Source: a virus. Taken from it: a stretch of DNA of 23,799 bases. The translations under genes were made by a program, and so were the position numbers. A model generated the notes under the pieces. It saw nothing but the letters and a program-made list of their open reading frames with translations. It ran no database searches and was not told the origin of the DNA. Positions 1 to 5,970 of this stretch are shown here, piece after piece. How positions within the stretch are numbered: position 1 is the stretch's first letter; each line of letters begins with the position of its first letter. The stretch lies in IMG/VR virus record IMGVR_UViG_3300043424_000253, positions 1-23,799 of that record; one strand, 5' to 3'.

Positions 1-574
1 ACGCGCTCACGATCCGCCGCGTGTCCCGCTCTGCTGTCGCTGCCATGCTGACCGCGTAGGCCTTGCCGTTGTGGACGCACGAGGCATGCGCTGCCATCGG
101 GGCCGTGAATTTGCTCGACCGATCACCGCCGCCCTGCTCGCTGATTTCGCTCGGCAATGGCGCCTCCACCTGCACCACAATCTGAGAACAACCGACGTCC
201 TGCAGCTTCTTCCGCCAGCCGTTTTTGGTGACGTAGTAATTGCCGCCAATGATATTCCACTGGTTGTGGCTGAATCCCAGCCCATCGAGCATTCCCTGAA
301 TCACGCAATCCCTGAGCACCTCATCAGGATATGGCATCGCCTTACCGCCTGGCGGTCTGTCCGTCCGGAATCCCAGAGGCGTGTTTTCCATGCTCCTAAC
401 GACTGCCAGAACCTCCGGGCCAATTGCCTCCCGCAATGCGTTCTGCGCTTGCGCCGTGACCAATGGCCGCATGAAATTATCGGTCGCCACCAGCTCAGAG
501 GCGTATTGCCTCGCCGACGTCATCGCCCGGCCCGTCGCCGCGAAGGCCTCCGCCTTAATCAGCTTGTCTGCCAT
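1..574 (-). CDS. Hypothetical protein, C-terminus cut by the left window edge
   Basis: The frame is open from an ATG at 574 to the window edge, giving about 191 codons with no stop. The start overlaps the end of the upstream 70-residue gene by 20 bases. The N-terminal 60 residues look helical (MADKLIKAEAFAATGRAM). A central segment (residues ~100-120) reads FSHNQWNIIGGNYYVTKNGW and is followed by a basic stretch and beta-like sequence. I do not recognise the family with certainty. The segment reminds me of uncharacterised phage proteins found near recombination genes, but that is memory, not evidence. Its place after a nuclease and a regulator suggests nucleic-acid metabolism rather than structure. 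Several long frames on the opposite strand here are shadows of this gene. Confidence 0.75.
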   Translation of the reverse strand, partial: MADKLIKAEAFAATGRAMTSARQYASELVATDNFMRPLVTAQAQNALREAIGPEVLAVVRSMENTPLGFRTDRPPGGKAMPYPDEVLRDCVIQGMLDGLGFSHNQWNIIGGNYYVTKNGWRKKLQDVGCSQIVVQVEAPLPSEISEQGGGDRSSKFTAPMAAHASCVHNGKAYAVSMAATAERDTRRIVSA

Positions 575-767
575 ACCCGCAACTCTCCAGTAAAGCCACA
601 ACCTCATCAGGCGCGAACGTCACGCCCTCTAACTCAATCGCTCGATCATAGGCCCGGGAGAATTCCCGAGCCCTCTCCACGTGCCGCTCATAACCTTCCT
701 CCATGCGAGTCATCTCGGCACCATTGCCCCTCCGCTTCGCCCGCCATGTCTCCGCAATCCGTGTCAC
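555..767 (-). CDS. Small helical protein of unknown function (70 aa)
   Basis: The gene starts with GTG at 767, overlapping the stop of the CsrA-like gene as GTGA, so it is probably translated by coupling. The 70-residue product is charged and predicted helical, rich in Arg and Glu (MEEGYERHVERAREFSRAYD), and ends in a short segment APDEVVALLESCGYGR. No membrane segment, metal site or catalytic motif is visible. Tight linkage to the CsrA homologue makes a partner or accessory role possible, but nothing in the sequence proves this. It could equally be a small early phage protein. Confidence 0.7.
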   Translation of the reverse strand: MTRIAETWRAKRRGNGAEMTRMEEGYERHVERAREFSRAYDRAIELEGVTFAPDEVVALLESCGYGRQAD

Positions 768-958
768 TGGACCGACTCCCGGACAATAGCGTCGAGCACC
801 TCGCGACGATTGATAGGCACATTTCTCGGCCCCTCAATCACGAGCTTTGCCCCCTTCCGCGTTTTGGTGAGTTTGATGCTGATCTGCTCCTCCACCTTGT
901 GCGGATCGCCGATCACAATCTCCTGATTCCACTCACGACTTAGCACCAATCTACCCAC
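764..958 (-). CDS. csrA: CsrA/RsmA-family RNA-binding translational regulator
   Basis: The 64-residue product aligns end to end with CsrA. RLVLSRE at 3-9 and EIVIGD at 13-18 match the LILTRR...LMIGD start of E. coli CsrA. GPRNVPINRREVLDAI at 43-58 matches APKEVSVHREEIYQRI. CsrA dimers bind GGA motifs in mRNA leaders and block or stabilise messages. Arg51 corresponds to the key RNA-binding Arg44, and Arg8 to Arg6. Two things differ: the equivalent of Arg7 is Glu9, and about five extra residues lie between the IGD motif and the GPRNV segment. The start is a GTG at 958, chosen because AAGGAGG sits five bases upstream. The gene overlaps the nuclease gene by 8 bases and is coupled to the next gene by GTGA. 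A phage-borne copy could redirect host or phage translation. Confidence 0.9.
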   Translation of the reverse strand: MGRLVLSREWNQEIVIGDPHKVEEQISIKLTKTRKGAKLVIEGPRNVPINRREVLDAIVRESVQ

Positions 959-1277
959 GTCTGCCTCCTTCCCTGGCCACCAATAGAATAGTATCCCAAT
1001 CCTCCGGCCTCCATACTGGACTGCCAGAGGCTTTCAGCCACTCCGCCTGATCCGCTGAAAGCTTGCCTTTTTCTACCTTCAGCTCCGCCATAATAACCAC
1101 ACCGCCACGCGCGGCGATTATGTCCGGCAATCCAGCATGGCCCTCATACGCTGTGCGCCAGCCCCGAGCCGTACGCGCAGGGCGAATGTGGCACACCCTC
1201 CAGCCGTACAACTGAAATAGTGCCACGACCGCCGACGTGAATTCAGCCTCGGTAATACCGCCGCGACTATTCGGCAT
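951..1277 (-). CDS. VRR-NUC / PD-(D/E)XK family nuclease
   Basis: From the ATG at 1277 the product is 108 residues, the size of stand-alone phage VRR-NUC proteins. An early acidic helix contains TEAEF (9-13). The catalytic core is GLPDII (49-54) followed by MAELKVEKGKLSADQAEWL (63-81), giving the set Asp52, Glu65, Lys67 and Gln77 expected for PD-(D/E)XK enzymes. The family includes structure-specific nucleases and Holliday-junction resolvase-like enzymes, so a role in phage DNA branch processing is likely. The ATG overlaps the end of a tiny membrane-peptide gene. An in-frame GTG at 1313 would add 12 residues but has no better ribosome site. The gene ends 8 bases inside the CsrA gene. Confidence 0.88.
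   Translation of the reverse strand: MPNSRGGITEAEFTSAVVALFQLYGWRVCHIRPARTARGWRTAYEGHAGLPDIIAARGGVVIMAELKVEKGKLSADQAEWLKASGSPVWRPEDWDTILLVAREGGRRG
964..970 (-). promoter_or_regulatory. Strong Shine-Dalgarno site deciding the GTG start of the CsrA gene
   Basis: On the minus strand the sequence reads AAGGAGGCAGACGTG, a perfect anti-16S match with five bases before GTG. It lies inside the 3' end of the nuclease gene. The GGA core is also the type of motif CsrA binds, so self-regulation is conceivable. Confidence 0.75.
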
Positions 1278-1350
1278 CGGGGTCGTCACAGAGAGCCGCG
1301 ACCACGACCGCACCCACGAGGAGCATCAGGTATCCTGCCAGCTCAATCAT
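1267..1350 (-). CDS. Tiny predicted membrane peptide (27 aa)
   Basis: The ATG at 1350 opens a 27-codon frame ending in TAG. The peptide begins MIELAGYLMLLVGAVVVAAL, a single hydrophobic helix, followed by an acidic tail CDDPDAE. GGGAG lies six bases before the start. The gene begins within the last codons of another tiny membrane peptide (8-base overlap) and its end overlaps the nuclease start by 11 bases. This chain of overlaps, the hydrophobic helix and the charged tail argue that it is translated. The function is unknown; small phage membrane peptides may act in lysis timing, exclusion or membrane anchoring. Confidence 0.55.
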   Translation of the reverse strand: MIELAGYLMLLVGAVVVAALCDDPDAE

Positions 1351-1417
1351 GCGCCACTCCCACCATAGCCACGAGCCCGACCACGCACGCACAAAACACC
1401 GCTATCCCTGCGTCCAT
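1343..1417 (-). CDS. Tiny predicted membrane peptide (24 aa)
   Basis: The ATG at 1417 is preceded by AGGAGGTG with ideal spacing, one of the best ribosome sites in the window. The 24-residue product starts MDAGIAVFCACVVGLVAMVG and is almost entirely one hydrophobic helix. Its stop lies 8 bases inside the next tiny membrane-peptide gene. It sits alone between the helix-turn-helix gene and the nuclease, so the strong site has no other obvious gene to serve. I cannot name a family or function. Confidence 0.6.
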   Translation of the reverse strand: MDAGIAVFCACVVGLVAMVGVAHD

Positions 1418-1420
1418 ATC

Positions 1421-1428
1421 CACCTCCT
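1421..1428 (-). promoter_or_regulatory. Very strong Shine-Dalgarno site for the 24-aa membrane peptide
   Basis: The minus strand reads CAGGAGGTGGATATG, with five bases between AGGAGG and the ATG at 1417. It is the main reason for calling this very short gene. Confidence 0.7.
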
Positions 1429-1457
1429 GTGTCGGCAGATTAACGCGGGCGCAAGGA

Positions 1458-1664
1458 TCACGCAAGTGGCGTTCTGGTTTTTTTGCCGAGCCTCAGCCCG
1501 ATCCTGTGGACGTCATCCTCGGTGAGTATCCACGCCGTCCCGTGTTTGCGACCGATGGAGCCACTCGCCTGGTCCATCAATATCTGTCGGACGCGCGAGT
1601 CTGAGACGTTGAGCCGCTGGGCTGCCTGCTGTGTCGTGTATGTCTGCTGTGTCATGTGTGCCAT
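1458..1664 (-). CDS. Small helix-turn-helix DNA-binding protein (excisionase/MerR-like)
   Basis: From the ATG at 1664 the product is 68 residues. Residues ~9-29, YTTQQAAQRLNVSDSRVRQI, form the helix-turn-helix typical of excisionase and MerR-type winged domains (HTH_17 style). GRKHGTAWILTEDDVHRI at 38-54 matches the wing-and-helix end of such domains. It would bind DNA in the cytoplasm as a transcription factor or recombination directionality factor. No integrase is visible nearby, so a purely regulatory role cannot be separated from an Xis role. Starts at 1691 (TTG) and 1655 (ATG) are in frame; 1664 has a modest GGCGG site upstream. It is the first non-structural gene after the tail block and may mark an operon boundary. 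Confidence 0.85.
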   Translation of the reverse strand: MAHMTQQTYTTQQAAQRLNVSDSRVRQILMDQASGSIGRKHGTAWILTEDDVHRIGLRLGKKTRTPLA

Positions 1665-1695
1665 ATTAACGCCGCCGCTATGTGTTCGCAATACC

Positions 1696-3054
1696 CTACA
1701 CTACCCGCCGCCGAAGGGCGAGGATGCCCTCCATCTCAATCAGTGAGTCAGTTTCGGTGCCGTAATCCTGCTGGCTCTCAATCTGCCAGGTGTAATCCTC
1801 TGCGGGCTGAAGGCTCGCCCCCGCGTTGTCAATCTCGACCACTACCGTCATTGTCTGCGATGCCCCTGAGCCGCTCTGTGATAGGCTTGCAATGCTGCCG
1901 GAGATCGCACTCGCTGGAAGGCCTCTGCGGGAGGCTCCCCAGAATAGATTGGCCTCACCGATGCCATCCAGCCGAGTGTAAATCGAGCCGCCCACGTCGG
2001 TGACCGTGATGGTGATCTGGGAGCCGCTCCGGACCCGCAAATCGTCCCCACAATAGAGCGTAATAGATCCGCCGTCTGCGATCCGTCCTGTGGCTGTGAT
2101 AGGCACACCCGAGAGGCTTGCCGCGATGGATTCGACCGTATCCTGCACCTCCAGCAGTGTTGCCTGCGAGGCGTCACCAGCTCCGCCACCACCACCGGCC
2201 GGGGCAAGCTCCAGCATATTGACCGTGAACTGCCAGACCGCACCATCTGCCACCAGACCGGTGTTGATCCGATCCGTGACGACCTTGATGGCTGTTTGAT
2301 TCGTTGCTGTGCCGATGGCCGTCTGTAGCTCCGTGATATAATCCGCAGCCGTTCCCGCAGCAGTCAGCCAGTTGGCGGAAAACTTATCCGCAGTAATCAC
2401 CGCTGGCTGCAACTCATGGATGTCAGCCGCGACGTGATGCGAGCCTGTCACCTGCACTGTCCGGTTGCTGTTTACTGCCAGCAACACGCTGTCCATATAC
2501 CCTGCCCGCGTCGCTGTCCACGCACTCGCTAATGCTGCCCCGTCTGTGCCTCGCATGTCGGTGTTTGTAGTCGTCGTATCCACCAACGTGACCCGTGAAA
2601 CGTGTCCACTGCCGTTGATGCCCAGCGTCGCAAAGTTTGCCGGAAATGCCTGACTTAGGCCGTAGCCCGTTTTGTCTGCCACCGTGACCGCGTTGGCTTG
2701 TAGCTTCTTGCATGTGATACGGATCGCCACTGGTGCCATATTCGCCGCACCTCTGAGCATGACGATCGCCTCGGCCTCAGTATCGACAACAACGTCCGGC
2801 AGATCGAGGCGATATAGTCCCGGCATATTCGTGCCATCAACCGCACAGAATCCGCCGCTCGTGTAGGCTCCGGTCGCGGTCTGTGATGCCAGCGTAATTG
2901 ACGTTGCTGCTCCGATGCCCTTGCTGTAATAGCAGGTCAGCCCGCTGGTTGAATGCGTCAATCCGGTCAGCCCTGCACCGGCTGTGCTCGATGTGTCCTG
3001 AATGAAAAATCGCACAGTCTGCGACGTTGATCCAGCATAGATTTGATAGGCCAT
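1696..3054 (-). CDS. Putative receptor-binding or upper-baseplate-like structural protein
   Basis: The 452-residue product starts one base after the preceding stop. The N-terminal ~115 residues (MAYQIYAGSTSQTVRFFIQD, later LTCYYSKG and MPGLYRLDLPD) look like an upper-baseplate (BppU-like) N-terminal domain of the kind seen in environmental phage tail proteins. A middle region (~150-300) is Ser/Thr/Ala-rich and ends in a glycine linker APAGGGGGAGDA. The C-terminal ~130 residues look beta-rich. The protein closes the structural block, as host-recognition proteins often do. Assignment rests on domain impression and position; a generic tail fibre is the main alternative. Confidence 0.65.
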   Translation of the reverse strand: MAYQIYAGSTSQTVRFFIQDTSSTAGAGLTGLTHSTSGLTCYYSKGIGAATSITLASQTATGAYTSGGFCAVDGTNMPGLYRLDLPDVVVDTEAEAIVMLRGAANMAPVAIRITCKKLQANAVTVADKTGYGLSQAFPANFATLGINGSGHVSRVTLVDTTTTNTDMRGTDGAALASAWTATRAGYMDSVLLAVNSNRTVQVTGSHHVAADIHELQPAVITADKFSANWLTAAGTAADYITELQTAIGTATNQTAIKVVTDRINTGLVADGAVWQFTVNMLELAPAGGGGGAGDASQATLLEVQDTVESIAASLSGVPITATGRIADGGSITLYCGDDLRVRSGSQITITVTDVGGSIYTRLDGIGEANLFWGASRRGLPASAISGSIASLSQSGSGASQTMTVVVEIDNAGASLQPAEDYTWQIESQQDYGTETDSLIEMEGILALRRRVV

Positions 3055-3055
3055 T

Positions 3056-3754
3056 TCAACCCCTCATTCCACCGGTGAGACCACCGGCAACAAATAGCCC
3101 ACCTGCCGACGTTTTCGGCGTGCCTGTATCGACGATCTCAACCACGTTGCTGATATAGTTAGTGGCTGCTGCCAGTGTGACCGTAGCCGTCGTAAATGAC
3201 GACACCGCCGCGTCTGTGTCTGCCAGTGCTAACCGCCCCTGAGTTGCTCCCGTCAGCATGTGGCGGTGTGTCATGCCTGTGGGCGGCGTGTCGATGCCAG
3301 CCGTGTTGAGATTCACGCCAATCAGCCCGAGCACCCACCCGCTACTGACTGCCATTGCCGACAATATGCCTTCGGCGTTACTCACCGTCGTGGCTGCTAG
3401 CTTGCCATTGTAGCTTGGCGTTGTTGTTTCCGCTCGCCTGTATGTAGGCGTTCCGAGAACGATGTAGTCCGCGTCGTCACGATACACGCCAGCCAATAAA
3501 TGCGTGGCATTTGTCCACGTCCCCGAAGTCTCTGCGGAACTGGCCGCAATTTTGTAGGCGATGGCTATCGAAAACGAAACCCCCGTCCCGGCTCGCTGTG
3601 TCAAAAACCGATAGTTCCACCCTGCGGGAATCGTCGGCCCTGCCGTACTGCCAAACCTCATTACCCACATCACAATCAGATCGCCCGCCTGGTGACTCGG
3701 CAGTGTCACCGACGTGGATTCTGCGGAACTGGCTCCGACATAGGAGACCGTCAT
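3056..3754 (-). CDS. Beta-sandwich phage structural protein, probably tail-associated
   Basis: The 232-residue protein starts with ATG overlapping the upstream stop (ATGA). The segments ESTSVTLPSHQAGDLIVMWV, PTIPAGWNYRF and SSAETSGTWTNATHLLAGVY follow a pattern I recognise from uncharacterised Caudoviricetes virion proteins that fold as beta sandwiches and sit near tail fibres. The C-terminus is glycine-rich (SAGGLFVAGGLTGGMRG), which could form a flexible or packing tail. There is no enzyme motif. A role in the distal tail or as a virion surface decoration is inferred from context. Confidence 0.65.
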   Translation of the reverse strand: MTVSYVGASSAESTSVTLPSHQAGDLIVMWVMRFGSTAGPTIPAGWNYRFLTQRAGTGVSFSIAIAYKIAASSAETSGTWTNATHLLAGVYRDDADYIVLGTPTYRRAETTTPSYNGKLAATTVSNAEGILSAMAVSSGWVLGLIGVNLNTAGIDTPPTGMTHRHMLTGATQGRLALADTDAAVSSFTTATVTLAAATNYISNVVEIVDTGTPKTSAGGLFVAGGLTGGMRG

Positions 3755-4317
3755 ATCGTCACCGTAGCCGCTTGTGTAAATGCTGCCTGAATCGTCGCTA
3801 CCGTTCGCGATGGGTCGGCGAATGCGGGATTGAGCACCTCATTCATTTTGCCAGCAGCATACTGATCCGCCGCACTCAATCGCTGGCTGTCCGATCGCTG
3901 TGATTGGTACTCAGTGACCGTCAGGGCTTTGAATGGCCTGCCCCCGTCCAAGGCGTAAAATGAATCAATCGTCGCGGACTGATCGCCACCGACAAGAGCC
4001 GCAATCCCACTAACCACCGCCCACACCGTCACCGCTGTTGTGGGGTCAGTTGTTGCGAGTTTTTGCCCGCCCAGCATGAGGGCCTTCAGATTCCGGATTC
4101 CAATCACCAGATCCGCGGCCAGTGTGCCAGCCAGAATCATGTCCTGGAGCGTGCCAAACCATGCACTGCCGTCCCATGCGAGAAGCGAGTTTCGTCGTAA
4201 CCACTCCCGCACGCTGTCGGCTGTGATGTCGCTACTGCTGAGGGTTTGCAGTGTTGACACGACCTCTGAGTCTGTGCCTGTGATCTGTAGGGCTTGTGCT
4301 GTCTCGTATCCGTTCAT
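3751..4317 (-). CDS. Predicted tail-region protein of unknown function (188 aa)
   Basis: It starts at an ATG overlapping the stop of the 111-residue gene (ATGA) and ends in an ATGA overlap with the beta-sandwich gene, so it is firmly in the tail operon. The N-terminal part reads ETAQALQITGTDSEVVSTLQ, followed by helical segments with conserved-looking WFGTLQDMILAGT (~53-65). The C-terminus (~150-188) is Ala/Thr-rich and helical (FADPSRTVATIQAAFTQAAT). The mix of helices and small residues resembles uncharacterised proteins that precede tail fibres in environmental phages. No catalytic or membrane motif is visible. Confidence 0.65.
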   Translation of the reverse strand: MNGYETAQALQITGTDSEVVSTLQTLSSSDITADSVREWLRRNSLLAWDGSAWFGTLQDMILAGTLAADLVIGIRNLKALMLGGQKLATTDPTTAVTVWAVVSGIAALVGGDQSATIDSFYALDGGRPFKALTVTEYQSQRSDSQRLSAADQYAAGKMNEVLNPAFADPSRTVATIQAAFTQAATVTI

Positions 4318-4649
4318 TCGATTTCGATCCCTGTTGTAATCGCAATCCGCTTCAGTGTCATCGTGAGATCCACTAACGCCATCCGCTGGACGCCCGCCGC
4401 GTCAAAGCCGCTGACCGGCCGCGTGTCCGTCAAGGCCCTGCCAGTCATGCACCGATGAAGGGCGTCCTGTCGCTCCTGCAGGAGCTTTATTTGCTTCTTC
4501 ATCTCCGACAAAATCCCACGCAAGGCGTCCCTCTGGAGTCCGCATCTGTCCGCGGGTTCGGGCGCTTCCGTCTGTGTAGTACTCGCTGCGGAACTCGATG
4601 CCGTCGCCGAGATCGGCTCTGGTGACACTGGCCAAATAGACTCGTTCAT
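4314..4649 (-). CDS. Predicted coiled-coil protein (111 aa), overlaps a membrane-protein gene in another frame
   Basis: The ATG at 4649 is preceded by GGAGGCGGTAA, a strong ribosome site with six-base spacing, and the end is coupled to the next gene by ATGA. Residues 1-35 are low-complexity Ser/Thr/Ala/Pro. Residues ~38-68 form an amphipathic helix (RDALRGILSEMKKQIKLLQE) likely to be a short coiled coil. A second helical stretch follows (QRMALVDLTMTLKRIAI). Its first 248 bases are shared, in a different frame, with the end of the upstream membrane-protein gene. The ribosome site and 3' coupling make this the better supported of the two frames in the shared segment. Function unknown. Confidence 0.7.
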   Translation of the reverse strand: MNESIWPVSPEPISATASSSAASTTQTEAPEPADRCGLQRDALRGILSEMKKQIKLLQERQDALHRCMTGRALTDTRPVSGFDAAGVQRMALVDLTMTLKRIAITTGIEIE

Positions 4650-4875
4650 TTACCGCCTCCGATTGATTCTGCTTGCTCAAAATGACCTGTTCACACACCC
4701 GCACCGAATGCGACGAGAAAGCGCTGAGGATTGCTGGACACATCAGGACCAACCCCTTCCCCAGCCACTGCAAATCCATCACCTGTCGATAGCACGACAG
4801 GATCCAGATTCCCGCCGCAAAACACGTCCACGCAATCGCCATGCACTGCAGGAGCTCACGAGATAGATCAATCAT
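4402..4875 (-). CDS. Two-helix membrane protein with soluble C-terminal tail (holin candidate)
   Basis: The ATG at 4875 overlaps the preceding small membrane gene as ATGA. The 157-residue product has two hydrophobic segments, ~11-29 (CMAIAWTCFAAGIWILSCY) and ~37-55 (WLGKGLVLMCPAILSAFSS). A 100-residue hydrophilic tail follows, including RADLGDGIEFRSEYYTDGSA. Two close membrane helices next to another tiny membrane protein is a common holin arrangement, but no endolysin lies beside it, so lysis is only a suggestion. The last 248 bases overlap the 111-residue gene in another frame; the reading frame stays protein-like to its stop, so both may be used. Confidence 0.6.
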   Translation of the reverse strand: MIDLSRELLQCMAIAWTCFAAGIWILSCYRQVMDLQWLGKGLVLMCPAILSAFSSHSVRVCEQVILSKQNQSEAVNERVYLASVTRADLGDGIEFRSEYYTDGSARTRGQMRTPEGRLAWDFVGDEEANKAPAGATGRPSSVHDWQGLDGHAAGQRL

Positions 4876-5060
4876 GATAAGAGACTCACTCCGTAGCATG
4901 TGGCAACAAACGCGATTCCCCAGCCGATCGCGCGCACGACCCACCGTAGGTCGCCGCCGACTGTGGATAGCAGGCGAGACCACGCGCCCTCGCTGACGGA
5001 CAACTTGCGCTTGCCGTCGTCGTAGTCCACTCCTGCCTGCTGTTCTGGTTTTTCGTCCAC
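4872..5060 (-). CDS. Small single-span membrane protein (62 aa)
   Basis: The hydrophilic N-terminal 38 residues (MDEKPEQQAGVDYDDGKRKL) precede one hydrophobic helix, WVVRAIGWGIAFVATCYGVS, at ~40-59. I chose the GTG at 5060, which has AAGG eight bases upstream; a TTG at 5117 in the same frame would add 19 residues but lacks a ribosome site. An ATG at 5061-5063 belongs to a different frame whose product is not protein-like. The end is coupled (ATGA) to the two-helix membrane protein, so the two probably act together, perhaps as holin and antiholin. That pairing is inference. Confidence 0.6.
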   Translation of the reverse strand: MDEKPEQQAGVDYDDGKRKLSVSEGAWSRLLSTVGGDLRWVVRAIGWGIAFVATCYGVSLLS

Positions 5061-5141
5061 ATTGCGGCCCTTGTCTTGTGTGTGGCCCGTGTATACAGAA
5101 ATCTCACGCCGCCGCAAGCCCGGAAACTCAATCCGCGAATT

Positions 5142-5969
5142 TCAGAGAGGCTCTGCCGGAACTGGGGTGAGGCCTGACGTGAGCAGGACCACGACTTGCG
5201 TTGCCGATCGGCTTGCGTCGATCGTGGCTAGTGTGTTCTGGTCGTTGACGTAGGCGCCCGTGTCCTCGATGTAAAGCTGAATCGGGCTGTCCGTACTCCA
5301 CCCGCTCACCGCCTGCAGCTCCTCAACAATGGCCGTGATGTCCAGCGTGACGATGTCCGAGACCCCCAGCGTGACATCCGTGTAGGCCGTGGTTTTCGTG
5401 CGGTTCTGGAGTGTGTCCCAATCGGTGATATTGGCGGACTGATCCGTGCTGTATTTGATGCCGTAGACTCTGAGCGTTCGGCCCTGTGTCCAATACGTTA
5501 AAGCAAGCGTGACATAGGCCGCATCCACTGCATCGCCAGAGGCGAGCCCTGCCCCGACTGTTGGCAGGTAGGCCGCGAATTCGTAGGGGTTCGCTTGCGC
5601 TCGAGTTGTTAGGTCATCGAATCCAACCGGCATCAATGTAGCCGCGGCGAAGTCCTCATCGGCCCCAGCGTTGCCACTGTAGGCGTAGCCCGCATGGCTC
5701 GTCTCTGTTGTCGTGGCGCTCGACTTGGCGTAGTAGAGCGTGGCCGATCCGCTTGCAAGGCGGAAATAGCACTTGTGGCCAGGAAACCCCTGCATCTGCG
5801 AGAGCCCTGCATTGATCGGCGCCCCAGAGGCTGCGGCCGCGGGCGTCCCGGTTTCCCATGTGAACTCCACCGCCCCTGTGCCTGTGATGCTAACAAGCAC
5901 CAACTGCGGATCAATCCAATCGGATGCCGTCCACCATGCCGTTGTTAGTGTCTGTGTGCCTGTCGCCAT
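5142..5969 (-). CDS. Beta-rich structural protein, probably tail or receptor-binding
   Basis: The 275-residue product starts one base after the preceding stop. It opens with TQTLTTAWWTASDWIDPQ and is rich in Thr, Ser, Ala, Trp and Tyr with alternating hydrophobic residues, suggesting beta sheets throughout. The C-terminal ~130 residues (TLRVYGIKYSTDQSANITDW, later TLDITAIVEELQAVSGW and SPIQLYIEDTGAYVN) resemble a jelly-roll carbohydrate-binding fold of the kind seen in adhesins. No catalytic residues stand out. A role in contact with the cell surface is plausible from fold impression and position only. Confidence 0.6.
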   Translation of the reverse strand: MATGTQTLTTAWWTASDWIDPQLVLVSITGTGAVEFTWETGTPAAAASGAPINAGLSQMQGFPGHKCYFRLASGSATLYYAKSSATTTETSHAGYAYSGNAGADEDFAAATLMPVGFDDLTTRAQANPYEFAAYLPTVGAGLASGDAVDAAYVTLALTYWTQGRTLRVYGIKYSTDQSANITDWDTLQNRTKTTAYTDVTLGVSDIVTLDITAIVEELQAVSGWSTDSPIQLYIEDTGAYVNDQNTLATIDASRSATQVVVLLTSGLTPVPAEPL

Positions 5970-5970
5970 G

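Noticed and set aside
71-943. Long plus-strand open frame (290 codons)
   Set aside because: It is antisense to four well supported genes including the CsrA homologue, has Arg/Pro/His-rich low-quality sequence, and lacks a ribosome site.
4886-5131. Minus-strand 81-codon frame in the small membrane gene region
   Set aside because: Its translation is Arg/Ser/Thr-rich without structure. The alternative frame gives a clean membrane helix and an ATGA junction.
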